NCBI RefSeq assembly: GCF_015350805.1
Contig: NZ_JADKSG010000002.1
Span: 1 to 64,000 of the forward strand
Direction: 5' to 3'
Origin: Herbiconiux sp. VKM Ac-1786
Lineage (GTDB): Bacteria > Actinomycetota > Actinomycetes > Actinomycetales > Microbacteriaceae
DNA: 64,000 nucleotides
Shown here: positions 47,231-56,092 of the stretch, piece by piece
How the letters are laid out: each line of letters starts with the position of its first letter
How positions within the stretch are numbered: the stretch's first letter is position 1
The notes under the pieces: model-generated
Told to the model about the DNA's origin: nothing
What the model saw: only the letters and a program-made list of their open reading frames with translations
Database searches by the model: none
Program-made: the position numbers and the translations under genes

Positions 47231-47859
47231 CGCCCCGCCGCGCTGTCGCGAGCCCCGCCCCGCCCCGCTGGTGGCGCGACCTCCGGATCGCGCTAAAGCC
47301 CCTTGCCCCGCCAAGGAGCGGCCCTTTGCGCGACCTGGCCCGCCGGTGGCGCGGGGCCCGTCCCCGTGGTGGCGCGAGCGCCGGGTCGCGCTAAGGGCCC
47401 TTGGACTGCCGGGGAGCGGTCCTTTGCGCGACCCGAGCCGGGTGGCGCGAGCCCCGGGTTTGTGGTGACGCGAGGCCCGGGTCGATGGTGGCGTGAACCA
47501 CGGATTCATGGTGATGCGAGGACAGGTCGATGGTGGCGCGAACCACGGGTTTGTGGTGATGCGAGCCCCGGCTTGGTGGTGGAGCGAGGCTCGGGTCGCG
47601 CTAAGGGCCCTTGGGCTGCCCGGGAGCGGCCCTTTGCGCGACCCGGATCCGAGCAGGGTGGGGCTGTGTGGGCGCGGGAAGGGCGCATTGAGGGTGCTCG
47701 GTGGGCACAAGAGGGTGCACCGTGGACGCACCAGGGGCGCATGGGGGGTCGCACCAGGGGGCGCACCAGGGGCAAAGTGGGACGCGCGGGGGACGCATCA
47801 GGGGCGCAGGGGCGCGCATGGGGGTCGCATCAAAGGCGCAGGGGGGCGCTCGGGGACGC
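47231..47859. repeat. Intergenic repeat array with three 46-nt hairpin elements
   Basis: No gene is supported in this 629-base stretch. Three 46-nt elements at 47288-47333, 47386-47431 and 47596-47641 begin TCGCGCTAA and end GGCCCTTTGCGCGA or a near match; the 14-base ends are inverted repeats. Between and around them GGTGGCGCGA recurs, including three units of 45-46 bp from 47441 to 47577 (GGTGGCG-GAACCACGG type). From 47700 to 47855 the sequence is rich in GGGGCGCA and GCACCAGGGG repeats. Apparent reading frames here follow the repeat and have no family features. Confidence 0.85.
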
Positions 47860-47913
47860 GTGACATCGATGACATGGGTGTGGTAGCGTGGCGCATGACA
47901 TCGATGACATGGG
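47860..47913 (+). promoter_or_regulatory. Promoter flanked by two copies of an 18-bp operator
   Basis: GTGACA (47860-47865) and TAGCGT (47884-47889), 18 bases apart, form a promoter. TGACATCGATGACATGGG occurs at 47861-47878 over the -35 and again at 47896-47913 at the transcription start. The core CATCGATG is a palindrome with TGACA-type flanks, similar to the TGACA operators at 24.75-24.79 kb. The LacI encoded at 50.5 kb is the probable ligand. Confidence 0.7.
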
Positions 47914-47969
47914 CGGCTGCAGAGGCGCAGCGCCAGAGCCCGCATCGGGATCCAGGAGTTTCACCGTGA
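47895..47969 (+). CDS. Possible leaderless 24-codon leader peptide overlapping the FGGY kinase start
   Basis: ATG 47895 lies five bases behind the -10 element, at leaderless distance. Its frame of 24 codons (starting MTSMTWAAAEAQ) ends at a TGA that overlaps the GTG of the kinase (GTGA). A ribosome finishing it would be placed on the kinase start, which also has its own CCAGGAG. No homologue is recognised. Confidence 0.4.
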   Translation: MTSMTWAAAEAQRQSPHRDPGVSP

Positions 47970-49348
47970 GCACACCCCTCGTCGCCGGGCTCGACCTCGG
48001 CAGCACCGGCGTGAAGATCCTCGTGGCCGACGAGTCGGGCGCCGAGGTGCTGATCCGCCAGCTGCCGACGCCGTGGCGCGCGGGTGCCGCCGGCACCACC
48101 ACGATGGAGGCCGCCGACCTCGTGCAGACCGTGCGCGAGCTGTTCGAGCTCGTCGCCGCCGACCTCGGCGAGCTGCGCGGCGGCGACGCCCGCATCGGCG
48201 CGGTCGCGGTGTCGGGCATGGGGGAGTCCGGTGTGGTGCTGGGCCCCGACGGCGGCGCGATCGCTCCGGCGATCGCGTGGTTCGACCCCCGCGGCGCGGA
48301 GCAGGTCGAGGCGCTGCCGCCGAGCATCCGCGAAGAGTTCGCCGGCCGCACCGGACTGCCGCTCGGCGTGCAGGTCTCGGTGATCAAGCTGCTGCACCTG
48401 CGCGACCAGGGCCTCGACCTCACCGGCGCCCGCTGGCTGAACCTGCCCGAGTTCGTCGTGGCGGCCCTCGGCGGCGAGCAGGCGGCCGAGTACTCGCTCA
48501 GCTCGCGCACCGGCCTCCTCGACCAGGACACCGGCGCCCCCTGGCCCGAGCTGCTCGCCCACCTCGGCGTCACCCCCGACTTCCTCCCGCCCTTCGTCGA
48601 CGCGGGCACCCCGCTGGGTGCGGCCGACGCTGCCTGGCTGCCGGCCGCCTTCGTCGGCGCCCGTCTCACGGTCGCGGGCCACGACCACCTCGTCTCGGCC
48701 GTCTCGACGGGCGAGTTCCCGGATGACCGCTACCACGTCTCGATGGGAACCGCCGAGGTGCTGCTGCGGGTGCTCGACGCTCCGCTGCCGTTCGAGGCCC
48801 GCGAGCGGCTCGCCGACTGGCTGATCAACTGCGTGCGCCATGTCGTGCCCGGGAAGTGGGTGCTCGTCGCCGGAGTCAAGACCGGGCTGCTGATGCGCCG
48901 CACCCTGCAGCTCGTCGGCGTGAACGACCGCGCCGGCCGCGACGCCCTGGATGCCGCCGTGATGGAGCAGCCCTACGAGGGCGTGCTGCAGGCCGGCGAC
49001 GTGCAGGTGTCCGGCGCGCGCAACGACGACGGCGTGCTGCGTCTCGTCGTGCAGGCCGACGGCGCCGGCCCGGCCGACCTCTTCGGTGCGGTGCTCCGGC
49101 ACGGCAACGACGAACTCGCCCTGCTCGTCGAGGCGATGGACCGCGAGGTCCCGCCCGCGACCTCGGCCCTCCTCACCGGCGGCTGGGCGAGCATGCGCTC
49201 GGTGCAGCGCGCCCGGGCCGAGGTGCTGGCGGGCGTGCGCGTGTCCGACCGCTCGCAGGACACCGCCTACGGCGCCGCCGTCTTCGCCGCACGCCTCCTC
49301 GAGGCTGCGCCTACGACGACGGATGCGCGCGCCCACCGACCCGCCTGA
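47966..49348 (+). CDS. FGGY family carbohydrate kinase
   Basis: The product (460 aa) starts at GTG 47966 with CCAGGAG upstream. LVAGLDLGSTGVKILVADE (phosphate motif) is at the N-terminus, then GAVAVSGMGESGVVL, VAGHDHLVSAVSTG and TGGWASMRSVQRARAEVL. The GHDH motif and short length fit a sugar kinase of the xylulose/erythritol kinase-like group. The substrate is unknown; an aldolase follows 122 bases downstream in the same unit. Confidence 0.88.
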   Translation: MSTPLVAGLDLGSTGVKILVADESGAEVLIRQLPTPWRAGAAGTTTMEAADLVQTVRELFELVAADLGELRGGDARIGAVAVSGMGESGVVLGPDGGAIAPAIAWFDPRGAEQVEALPPSIREEFAGRTGLPLGVQVSVIKLLHLRDQGLDLTGARWLNLPEFVVAALGGEQAAEYSLSSRTGLLDQDTGAPWPELLAHLGVTPDFLPPFVDAGTPLGAADAAWLPAAFVGARLTVAGHDHLVSAVSTGEFPDDRYHVSMGTAEVLLRVLDAPLPFEARERLADWLINCVRHVVPGKWVLVAGVKTGLLMRRTLQLVGVNDRAGRDALDAAVMEQPYEGVLQAGDVQVSGARNDDGVLRLVVQADGAGPADLFGAVLRHGNDELALLVEAMDREVPPATSALLTGGWASMRSVQRARAEVLAGVRVSDRSQDTAYGAAVFAARLLEAAPTTTDARAHRPA

Positions 49349-49470
49349 CCCACGCCGCGGCACCGCCCGCGACCGCGCCGACCGCCCACCAGGGCAGACC
49401 GCACGCCCCACGACCAGAACCACACCGAGAACCACCCCCGAACCCCACCACCCCACCAAGGAGTCCTCCC

Positions 49471-50373
49471 GTGAACGAACTCACCACCCTCGAGCGCCGC
49501 GCGCTCGCCAAGATCAGCACCCCTGCCGGCGGCATGCTGATCGTCGCCGCCGACCAGCGCAACGGCATGAAGGCCGTCATGAAGGACGCCCCCAACGGCG
49601 CCGAGGGCATCAGCCGCGACGAGCTGGCCGACGCCAAGAGCGACCTGCTGAAGCACCTCGGCAATGCCGCCCCGGCCATCCTGCTCGACCCCTCGACCGC
49701 CCTGCCCCGCGTGGTCGACGACGGCACACTCGACAGCGACACCGGTCTCGTGGTCGCCATGGACGAGTCGGGCTTCGCCGTCGAGAACGGCCTGAAGCGC
49801 ACCCGCTACGTCGAGGGCATGACCCCCCGCAAGGTACGCGAGCTCGGTGGCGACGCCGCCAAGATGCTCTGGTACCTGCGCGCCGACCGCCGCGAGGACG
49901 AGAAGGTCGTGCTCGACGACATCGCCCGCCTCACCGCCGAGTGCGCGGCCGAGGGCGTTCTGCTGATCGTCGAGATCCTCACCTACCAGCTCGAGGACGA
50001 GAGCGACGAGGACTACGCCGACGTCTTCCCCTCGCTCATCTCGGGTGCGGCCGAGCTCAGCGTCGCCGCCGGCGCGAAGGTGCTGAAGCTGCAGTACGCG
50101 GGCTCCGCCGAGGCCGCCGCCGCCGTCACCGAGGCCGCCGCCGGCGTGCCGTGGGCCGTGCTCTCGGCCGGTGTCGACCACGCCACCTTCGTCGACCAGG
50201 TGCGCACCGCCGTCGTCAACGGCGCCCGCGGCGCCATGGCCGGCCGCTCGCTCTGGAAGGACAGCCTCTCCATCTCGTCCGAGAAGCGCGAGGAGCTGCT
50301 CACCACGAAGGCCGTTCCCCGCCTGAAGGAGCTCGCCGCGATCATCGACGAGGTGCTCGCGAACCGCGAGTAG
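49471..50373 (+). CDS. LacD-type class I aldolase (tagatose-1,6-bisphosphate aldolase family)
   Basis: A class I aldolase-fold protein of 300 residues starting at GTG 49471 behind AAGGAG. MLIVAADQRNGMKAVM, AILLDPSTALPRV, VVAMDESGF, LLIVEILTY, AKVLKLQYAG (candidate Schiff-base Lys) and WAVLSAGVDHATF match the LacD pattern. The group includes tagatose-1,6-bisphosphate and sulfofructose-1-phosphate aldolases. With only an FGGY kinase nearby, a ketose-1-phosphate is a plausible substrate. The 122 bases before it are C-rich and show no promoter. Confidence 0.87.
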   Translation: MNELTTLERRALAKISTPAGGMLIVAADQRNGMKAVMKDAPNGAEGISRDELADAKSDLLKHLGNAAPAILLDPSTALPRVVDDGTLDSDTGLVVAMDESGFAVENGLKRTRYVEGMTPRKVRELGGDAAKMLWYLRADRREDEKVVLDDIARLTAECAAEGVLLIVEILTYQLEDESDEDYADVFPSLISGAAELSVAAGAKVLKLQYAGSAEAAAAVTEAAAGVPWAVLSAGVDHATFVDQVRTAVVNGARGAMAGRSLWKDSLSISSEKREELLTTKAVPRLKELAAIIDEVLANRE

Positions 50374-50402
50374 CCCTCCCCGGGTGCCGGGCCGGGCCGC
50401 CG

Positions 50403-50408
50403 TAGACT
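50403..50408 (+). promoter_or_regulatory. -10 element (TAGACT) before the LacI gene
   Basis: TAGACT is placed to start transcription near 50415, 85 bases before the GTG of lacI. The leader contains a CTCTCG/CGAGAG inverted repeat (50406-50449) and two GCGGGCCCGA direct repeats. The -35 is unclear, and the gene may also be read from the kinase promoter. Confidence 0.4.
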
Positions 50409-50500
50409 CTCGTGCGGGCCCGACCCGGCGCGGGCCCGACTCCCGAGAGGGTGACAGAGCGGATGCCCGTCCCGGCGCATCCCGGTGAAGGAGCGTGCGC

Positions 50501-51481
50501 GTGGCGACGATGCAGGATGTGGCCGATCGCGCCGGCGTGAGCGCGAAGACCGTGTCGCGCGTGTTCAACGACGACCCGCACGTGCTGCCCGAGACCCGCG
50601 AGCGGGTGTCGGAGGCGATGCGCACGCTCAACTACGTGCCGAACGTGCTCGCCCGCACCTTCCGCGCCGGACGCTCCTCGAGCGTCGGCGTCGCGGTGCC
50701 CGACGTGGTCGACCCGTTCTTCGCCGCCGTCGTGCGCGCGGTCGAGCGGGTCTGCTCCGCCAGCGGCATCACCACGCTCGTCACGAGCATCGGCGACGAC
50801 CCGGCCCGCGAGAAGCCGGTGCTCGAGGCGCTGCTGCGCACCCAGCTGATGGGCCTCGTGCTGGCTCCGGTCGCCGCCGACCACGCCTGGCTCGCGCCCT
50901 GGACCGAGCACACCCCGATCGAGTTCGTCGACCGCGCCCCGATCGACCTCGACGCCGACTCCTTCGTGGAGGACGACCGGCACGGCTCCTACCTCGCCAC
51001 CCGGCACCTGCTCGAGCACGGGCACACGCGGGTCGCGTTCCTCGCCGATCAGACGCACCCACCGAGCTCGCGCCGGCGTCTCGCGGGCTACACCGAGGCG
51101 CTGGCCGACGCCGGTCTGCCGCTCGACGAGCGCCTGATCGCCTTCGACGCGGGCAGCGACGACGGGGCGGCCCGCGAGCTCGAACGGCTCCGCCGGTTGA
51201 CGGATGCCCCCACCGCCGCCTTCTCGTCGAACGCCCGTGTCACGATGCACGCGTTCTCGGCGCTGAAGGACGCGGGCACGGCCTTCGTCGGCTTCGGCGA
51301 CTTCCCGATGGCGGATCGGCTGACGCCCTCCGTCAGCGTCATCGACCAGGACCCGGCGCGTCTCGGCCGCCTCGCGGCGACCCGCGCCCTCGAACGGTTC
51401 AACGCGCCGAAGGCCCGCTACGAGGCTTCGACCGTCGTGCCGGTCGGACTCACGGTGCGCCGCAGCTGCGGCTGCCCCTAG
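50501..51481 (+). CDS. LacI family transcriptional regulator (paralogue of the one at 22.7 kb)
   Basis: The product (326 aa) starts at GTG 50501, seven bases behind GAAGGAG; GTG 50495 is too close to that site. It has the helix-turn-helix MQDVADRAGVSAKTVSRVFND at residues 4-24 and a sensor domain (GVAVPDVVDPFFAAVVRAVE, FVDRAPIDLDADSF, FGDFPMADRLTPS). It shares length and most motifs with the LacI at 22693-23676. It follows the FGGY kinase-aldolase genes and probably controls them. Confidence 0.92.
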   Translation: MATMQDVADRAGVSAKTVSRVFNDDPHVLPETRERVSEAMRTLNYVPNVLARTFRAGRSSSVGVAVPDVVDPFFAAVVRAVERVCSASGITTLVTSIGDDPAREKPVLEALLRTQLMGLVLAPVAADHAWLAPWTEHTPIEFVDRAPIDLDADSFVEDDRHGSYLATRHLLEHGHTRVAFLADQTHPPSSRRRLAGYTEALADAGLPLDERLIAFDAGSDDGAARELERLRRLTDAPTAAFSSNARVTMHAFSALKDAGTAFVGFGDFPMADRLTPSVSVIDQDPARLGRLAATRALERFNAPKARYEASTVVPVGLTVRRSCGCP

Positions 51482-51494
51482 GGAGCAGCCGCAG
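51466..51494. terminator. Hairpin between convergent LacI and helicase genes
   Basis: CTGCGGCTGC and GCAGCCGCAG form a perfect 10-bp stem around CCCTAGGGA, overlapping the stop codon of lacI. It is placed to end transcription of the convergent genes, though there is no T-run. Confidence 0.5.
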
Positions 51495-51509
51495 GGCGCG
51501 AGGTCAGCG

Positions 51510-53330
51510 TCAGTAGCGCTCGCGCGGCGGGCGGGACTCGCGGTCGCCGCGCTCGGGGCGCTTCGCCGAGCTGCCGAAGCGGTCGGGCTTCAGCTCGATC
51601 AGCTTGCCGCTGATCCGGGTGTCCTTCAGGCGTCGCAGGGTGTCGGCGGGCAGATCGGCCGGCAGCTCGACGAGCGAGAAGTCGGGGCGGATCTGGATGG
51701 CGCCGAAGTCCTCGCGGCGGAGGCCGCCCTCGTTCGCCAGCGCGCCGACGATCTGGCGCGGTTCGACCATCTGGCGCTTGCCGACCGCGATGCGGTAGGT
51801 GGCCTTGGGGCCGCCACCGCCGCGCGAGCCGCGGTCACGGTCGCCGTCTCCGTCGGAGTAGCGGTCGCGCGAGGAGCGGTCGGGCCGGCCGCCGCGGTCG
51901 GAGCCGCCGCGCTCGGCGCGCTCCCCGCGGTCGCGCTCGCGCTCGACGGCCTGCGAGCGACGCTCGTCCTCGGCCGAGAGCAGCAGCGGCGTGCCGCCCT
52001 GCGCCACCACGGCGAGTGCCGCGGCCACGTCGGCCTCGGGCACGTCGTGGTGCGAGACGTAGTGCCCGACGATGTCGCGGAAGGTCTGGATCTGCTCCGG
52101 CTCCGCGAGCGCCGCCGTGATGGCGTCGTCGAAGCGCGTCAGCCGCGTCGCGTTGACGTCGTCGACCGTGGGGAGCCGCATCTCGGTGAGCGGCTGCCGC
52201 GTCGCCTTCTCGATGGCGGCGAGCATCCGTCGTTCACGAGGGGTGACGAAGCTGATCGCGTCGCCGGTGCGACCCGCGCGGCCGGTGCGCCCGATGCGGT
52301 GCACGTACGACTCGGTGTCGATCGGCAGGTCGAAGTTGACGACGTGGCTGATGCGCTCGACGTCGAGCCCGCGGGCGGCGACGTCGGTGGCCACGAGGAT
52401 GTCGAGCTTGCCCGACTTCAGCTGGTTCACCGTGCGCTCGCGCTGGGCCTGAACGACGTCGCCGTTGATTGCGGCGGCGGTGTACCCGCGGGCACGCAGC
52501 TTCTCGGCGAGCGTCTCGGTCTCGTTCTTCGTGCGCGTGAACACGATCATGCCCTCGAAGTTCTCGGTCTCGAGGATGCGCGTCAGGGCGTCGACCTTCT
52601 GCGGGTACGACACGATCAGGTAGCGCTGCGCGATGCTCGCCGAGGTCGTGGTGGTGCTCTTGATCGTGATCTCTTCGGGATCGTGCAGGTGCTGCTTGGA
52701 GATGCGGCGGATCTGCGCGGGCATGGTGGCCGAGAACAGGGCCACCTGCTTGGTGTCGGGGGTGTCGGCGAGGATCGTCTCGACGTCTTCGGCGAAGCCC
52801 ATCTTGAGCATCTCGTCGGCCTCGTCGAGCACGAGGAAGCGCAGCTCGCTGAGGTCGAGTGTGCCCTTCTCGAGGTGGTCCATGATGCGGCCGGGGGTGC
52901 CGACGACGATGTGCACGCCGCGGCGGAGCGCGGAGAGCTGCACGCCGTAGCCCTGCCCGCCGTAGACGGGGAGCACGTGCACGCCCTTGAGGTGCCCCGC
53001 ATACTTCTCGAACGCCTCGCAGACCTGCAGGGCGAGCTCGCGGGTGGGCGCGAGCACGAGGGCCTGGGGAGTCTTCTGGGAGAGGTCGAGCCGGGAGAGG
53101 ATCGGCAGCGCGAACGCGGCCGTCTTGCCGGTGCCGGTCTGGGCGAGGCCGACGACGTCGCGGCCGGCCAGCAGGGTGGGGATGGTGGCGGCCTGGATGG
53201 CCGAGGGGGTCTCGTAGCCGACGTCCTTGAGCACCTTCATCACCGGGTCGCTGAGGCCCAGGTCGGCGAAGGTCGTCTGCTCGCGGGCGTCGAGCGCCTC
53301 GTCGGGCGCGGTGGTACTGGATGATGCCAT
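51510..53330 (-). CDS. deaD: DEAD-box ATP-dependent RNA helicase (DeaD/CsdA-like)
   Basis: The 606-residue protein has the full helicase core: AQTGTGKTAAFALP, PTRELALQ, TPGRIMDH, DEADEML, SATMP, and HRIGRTGRAGR. An Arg/Gly/Asp/Ser-rich linker (about 450-520) leads to a C-terminal DbpA-type RNA-binding domain (IVGALANEGGLRREDFGAIQI) and a short basic tail. It is likely a cold-shock or ribosome-assembly helicase. It is divergent from ppc. Confidence 0.95.
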   Translation of the reverse strand: MASSSTTAPDEALDAREQTTFADLGLSDPVMKVLKDVGYETPSAIQAATIPTLLAGRDVVGLAQTGTGKTAAFALPILSRLDLSQKTPQALVLAPTRELALQVCEAFEKYAGHLKGVHVLPVYGGQGYGVQLSALRRGVHIVVGTPGRIMDHLEKGTLDLSELRFLVLDEADEMLKMGFAEDVETILADTPDTKQVALFSATMPAQIRRISKQHLHDPEEITIKSTTTTSASIAQRYLIVSYPQKVDALTRILETENFEGMIVFTRTKNETETLAEKLRARGYTAAAINGDVVQAQRERTVNQLKSGKLDILVATDVAARGLDVERISHVVNFDLPIDTESYVHRIGRTGRAGRTGDAISFVTPRERRMLAAIEKATRQPLTEMRLPTVDDVNATRLTRFDDAITAALAEPEQIQTFRDIVGHYVSHHDVPEADVAAALAVVAQGGTPLLLSAEDERRSQAVERERDRGERAERGGSDRGGRPDRSSRDRYSDGDGDRDRGSRGGGGPKATYRIAVGKRQMVEPRQIVGALANEGGLRREDFGAIQIRPDFSLVELPADLPADTLRRLKDTRISGKLIELKPDRFGSSAKRPERGDRESRPPRERY

Positions 53331-53412
53331 GCCTCAACGGTACCGCCTCGCCCTGTGCCCTCCGTGTTACCGGGGTGCTACGGCCGATTTTCGTGGGATG
53401 CGGTGCGGGCGC

Positions 53413-53418
53413 TACCGT
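53413..53418 (+). promoter_or_regulatory. -10 element (TACCGT) of ppc, leaderless
   Basis: TACCGT is followed by six bases and GTG 53425, the ppc start. There is no Shine-Dalgarno, so a leaderless message is likely. Confidence 0.6.
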
Positions 53419-53424
53419 GAGCGT

Positions 53425-56085
53425 GTGACCAGCGAATCCGACGCGACACCACCCCTTCCCACCGACGACGACCGCCGCAGCGTGAGCCACGAGGTCGATC
53501 TCGACCTGCGCTCCGACGTGCGCCTGCTGGGCGCGCTGCTCGGCCGCGTGCTCACCGAGGCGGGCGGCGAGGAGCTGCTGGCCGACGTCGAGCGGCTGCG
53601 CGGGCTCGTGATCCGCGCCTACGAGCAGGGCGGCGGAGCCTCGCTCGACGACGCCGAGGCGCTCGTCGCCTCGTTCGGCCAGGAGCGCGCCGAGCAGGTC
53701 GCCCGTGCCTTCACCTGCTACTTCCACCTCTCCAACCTCGCCGAGGAGCACCACCGGGTGCGCGTGCTGCACGCCCGTCCCGCCACCGGTGCCGACTCGC
53801 TGCCGGCGGCGGTGCAGCGCATCGTCGACGAGGTCGGTGCCGAGGAGGCCGCCGAGCGGCTGCGAACGATGCGGTTCCACCCGGTGCTGACCGCGCATCC
53901 GACCGAGGCCCGGCGCCGTGCCGTGGCGTCGGCCATCCGGCGCATCAGCGAGCTGCTCGCCGAGCGCGACGGAGCCGGCCAGGAGTCGGTGCTGCTCGCC
54001 GACAACGAGCGCCGGCTGCTCGAGGAGATCGACGTGCTCTGGCGCACCTCGCCGCTCCGCACAACCCGCCCCACGCCCCTCGACGAGGTGCGCACGGCGA
54101 TGTCGATCTTCGACCAGACGCTCTTCCAGGTCGTGCCCCGGGTGTACCGGATGCTCGACGACTGGCTGCTCGGAGCGGACGCCGGTCGCGTGCCGGCCGA
54201 GGCGCCGGCCTTCCTCCGCCTCGGCTCGTGGATCGCCGCCGACCGCGACGGCAACCCCTTCGTCACCGCCGACGTCACCAAGGCCGCCGCCGCGATCGCC
54301 TCCGAGCACGTGCTGCTCGGCCTCGAGCACGTCACCAGCCGGATCGGCCGCACGCTGACCCTCGACGCCGCGGACACCCCCGCGAGCGACGAGCTCCGCG
54401 AGCTGGCCGCGAGCCAGGAGCAGATGGCCGGGCAGATCACCTCGGGCATCGGCACCCGTGCCCCCAACGAGCCGCACCGGCGGGTGCTGCTGGTGGTGGC
54501 GGAGCGCCTCGCGGCGACTCGGCGGGACGAGCATCCGCTCGCCTACCACCGCCCCGAGGAGCTGCTCGCCGACCTGCTCGTGGTGCAGCGGTCGCTCAGC
54601 GCCGGGGGAGCGCACCGCAGCGCCAACGGGGAGCTGCAGAACCTGATCTGGCAGGTGGAGACCTTCGGCTTCCACCTGGCCGAGCTCGAGGTGCGCCAGC
54701 ACTCGCAGGTGCATCGGAAGGCCCTCGCCGACGTGCGGGCGGGCGGCGAGCTCGACGAGATGACCGTCGAGGTTCTCGAGGTCTACCGCACCATCGCCTA
54801 CCTGCAGGAGCGCTACGGCGTGCGGGCGTCGCGGCGCTACATCGTCTCGTTCACGCAGTCGTCGGAGGACATCGCGACGGTCTACGCGCTGGCCGAGGCC
54901 GCGCTCGGATCGGCCGAGGCAGCCCCCGTGCTCGACGCCATCCCGCTGTTCGAGACCTTCGACGACCTGAACGCATCGACCCGCATCCTCGCCGAGATGA
55001 TCGAGCTGCCCCCGGTGCAGGAGCGGCTCGCCGCGACCGGGCGGAAGCTCGAGGTGATGCTCGGCTACTCCGACTCCTCGAAGGACGTCGGGCCCGTGTC
55101 GGCCACGCTCGCGCTCTACGACGCGCAGGCCCGCATCTCGCGCTGGGCCGCCGAGAACGACATCGAGCTGACCCTGTTCCACGGCCGCGGCGGTGCCCTC
55201 GGCCGCGGCGGCGGGCCCGCCAACGAGGCCGTGCTCGCGCAGCCTCCGGGATCGGTCGAGGGCCGCTTCAAGCTCACCGAGCAGGGCGAGGTGATCTTCG
55301 CGCAGTACGGCGACAAGACCATCGCGGCCCGGCACATCGAGCAGATGGCCGCGGCCACCCTGCTCGCCTCGAGCCCCGCGAACGAGGAGCGCAACCGCGT
55401 CGCCGCCGAGGAGTTCGCCGACGTGGCGTCCGCCCTCGACGTGGCCTCGCGCCGGCGCTTCTTCGAGCTCGTCAAGGCCGAGGGCTTCGCGCCCTGGTTC
55501 GCGCAGGTCACCCCGATGGAGGAGGTGGGCCTGCTCGCCCTCGGCTCCCGGCCGGCCCGTCGCGGGCTCTCGGTGGAGTCGCTCGAAGACCTCCGCGCCA
55601 TCCCGTGGGTGTTCGCCTGGACCCAGGCCCGCATCAACCTCACCGGCTGGTTCGGTCTCGGCTCGGCGCTCGCCGCGGTCGGCGACGTCGAGCGCCTGCG
55701 CACCGCCTACGCCCGCTGGCCGCTGTTCGCCTCGATGATCGACAACGTCGAGATGTCGCTGGCGAAGACGGATGCGCGCATCGCCGCGAGCTACCTCGAG
55801 CTCGGCGACCGCGACGACCTCGCCGCCCTGGTGCGCGAGGAGATGGAGCTCACCCGCGAGTGGGTGGCGCAGACGAGCGGGCACACCTCGATCCTCGAGG
55901 ACCGCCCGGTGCTGCGCCGCGCCGTGCGGCTGCGGAGCCCCTACGTCGACGCGCTGTCGCTGCTGCAGCTGCGCGCGCTCCGCGAGGTGCGGGCGACGGG
56001 GAGCACGAACCCGGACGACGCACCGCACCGCCTCCTACTGCTGACCGTGAACGGGATCGCCGCCGGCCTGCAGAACACCGGATGA
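53425..56085 (+). CDS. ppc: Phosphoenolpyruvate carboxylase
   Basis: PEPC makes oxaloacetate from PEP and bicarbonate to refill the TCA cycle. The product (886 aa) has the catalytic His in VLTAHPTEARRR near residue 157, LGYSDSSKDVG, and the glycine-rich FHGRGGALGRGGGPANEA loop, then TEQGEVI and the C-terminal end QNTG. An open extension upstream reaches into the helicase gene and is not used; GTG 53425 is at leaderless distance from a -10 element. Length is normal for the family. Confidence 0.96.
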   Translation: MTSESDATPPLPTDDDRRSVSHEVDLDLRSDVRLLGALLGRVLTEAGGEELLADVERLRGLVIRAYEQGGGASLDDAEALVASFGQERAEQVARAFTCYFHLSNLAEEHHRVRVLHARPATGADSLPAAVQRIVDEVGAEEAAERLRTMRFHPVLTAHPTEARRRAVASAIRRISELLAERDGAGQESVLLADNERRLLEEIDVLWRTSPLRTTRPTPLDEVRTAMSIFDQTLFQVVPRVYRMLDDWLLGADAGRVPAEAPAFLRLGSWIAADRDGNPFVTADVTKAAAAIASEHVLLGLEHVTSRIGRTLTLDAADTPASDELRELAASQEQMAGQITSGIGTRAPNEPHRRVLLVVAERLAATRRDEHPLAYHRPEELLADLLVVQRSLSAGGAHRSANGELQNLIWQVETFGFHLAELEVRQHSQVHRKALADVRAGGELDEMTVEVLEVYRTIAYLQERYGVRASRRYIVSFTQSSEDIATVYALAEAALGSAEAAPVLDAIPLFETFDDLNASTRILAEMIELPPVQERLAATGRKLEVMLGYSDSSKDVGPVSATLALYDAQARISRWAAENDIELTLFHGRGGALGRGGGPANEAVLAQPPGSVEGRFKLTEQGEVIFAQYGDKTIAARHIEQMAAATLLASSPANEERNRVAAEEFADVASALDVASRRRFFELVKAEGFAPWFAQVTPMEEVGLLALGSRPARRGLSVESLEDLRAIPWVFAWTQARINLTGWFGLGSALAAVGDVERLRTAYARWPLFASMIDNVEMSLAKTDARIAASYLELGDRDDLAALVREEMELTREWVAQTSGHTSILEDRPVLRRAVRLRSPYVDALSLLQLRALREVRATGSTNPDDAPHRLLLLTVNGIAAGLQNTG

Positions 56086-56092
56086 TGGAGAG

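Noticed and set aside
47303-47863. Reading frames in the 47.3-47.9 kb repeat region as a gene
   Set aside because: They follow the repeats, are low-complexity, and several frames are open at once, as expected from GC-rich repeats.
52234-56028. Antisense frame of 1264 codons opposite ppc
   Set aside because: PEP carboxylase on the plus strand has all catalytic motifs; the antisense product has none.
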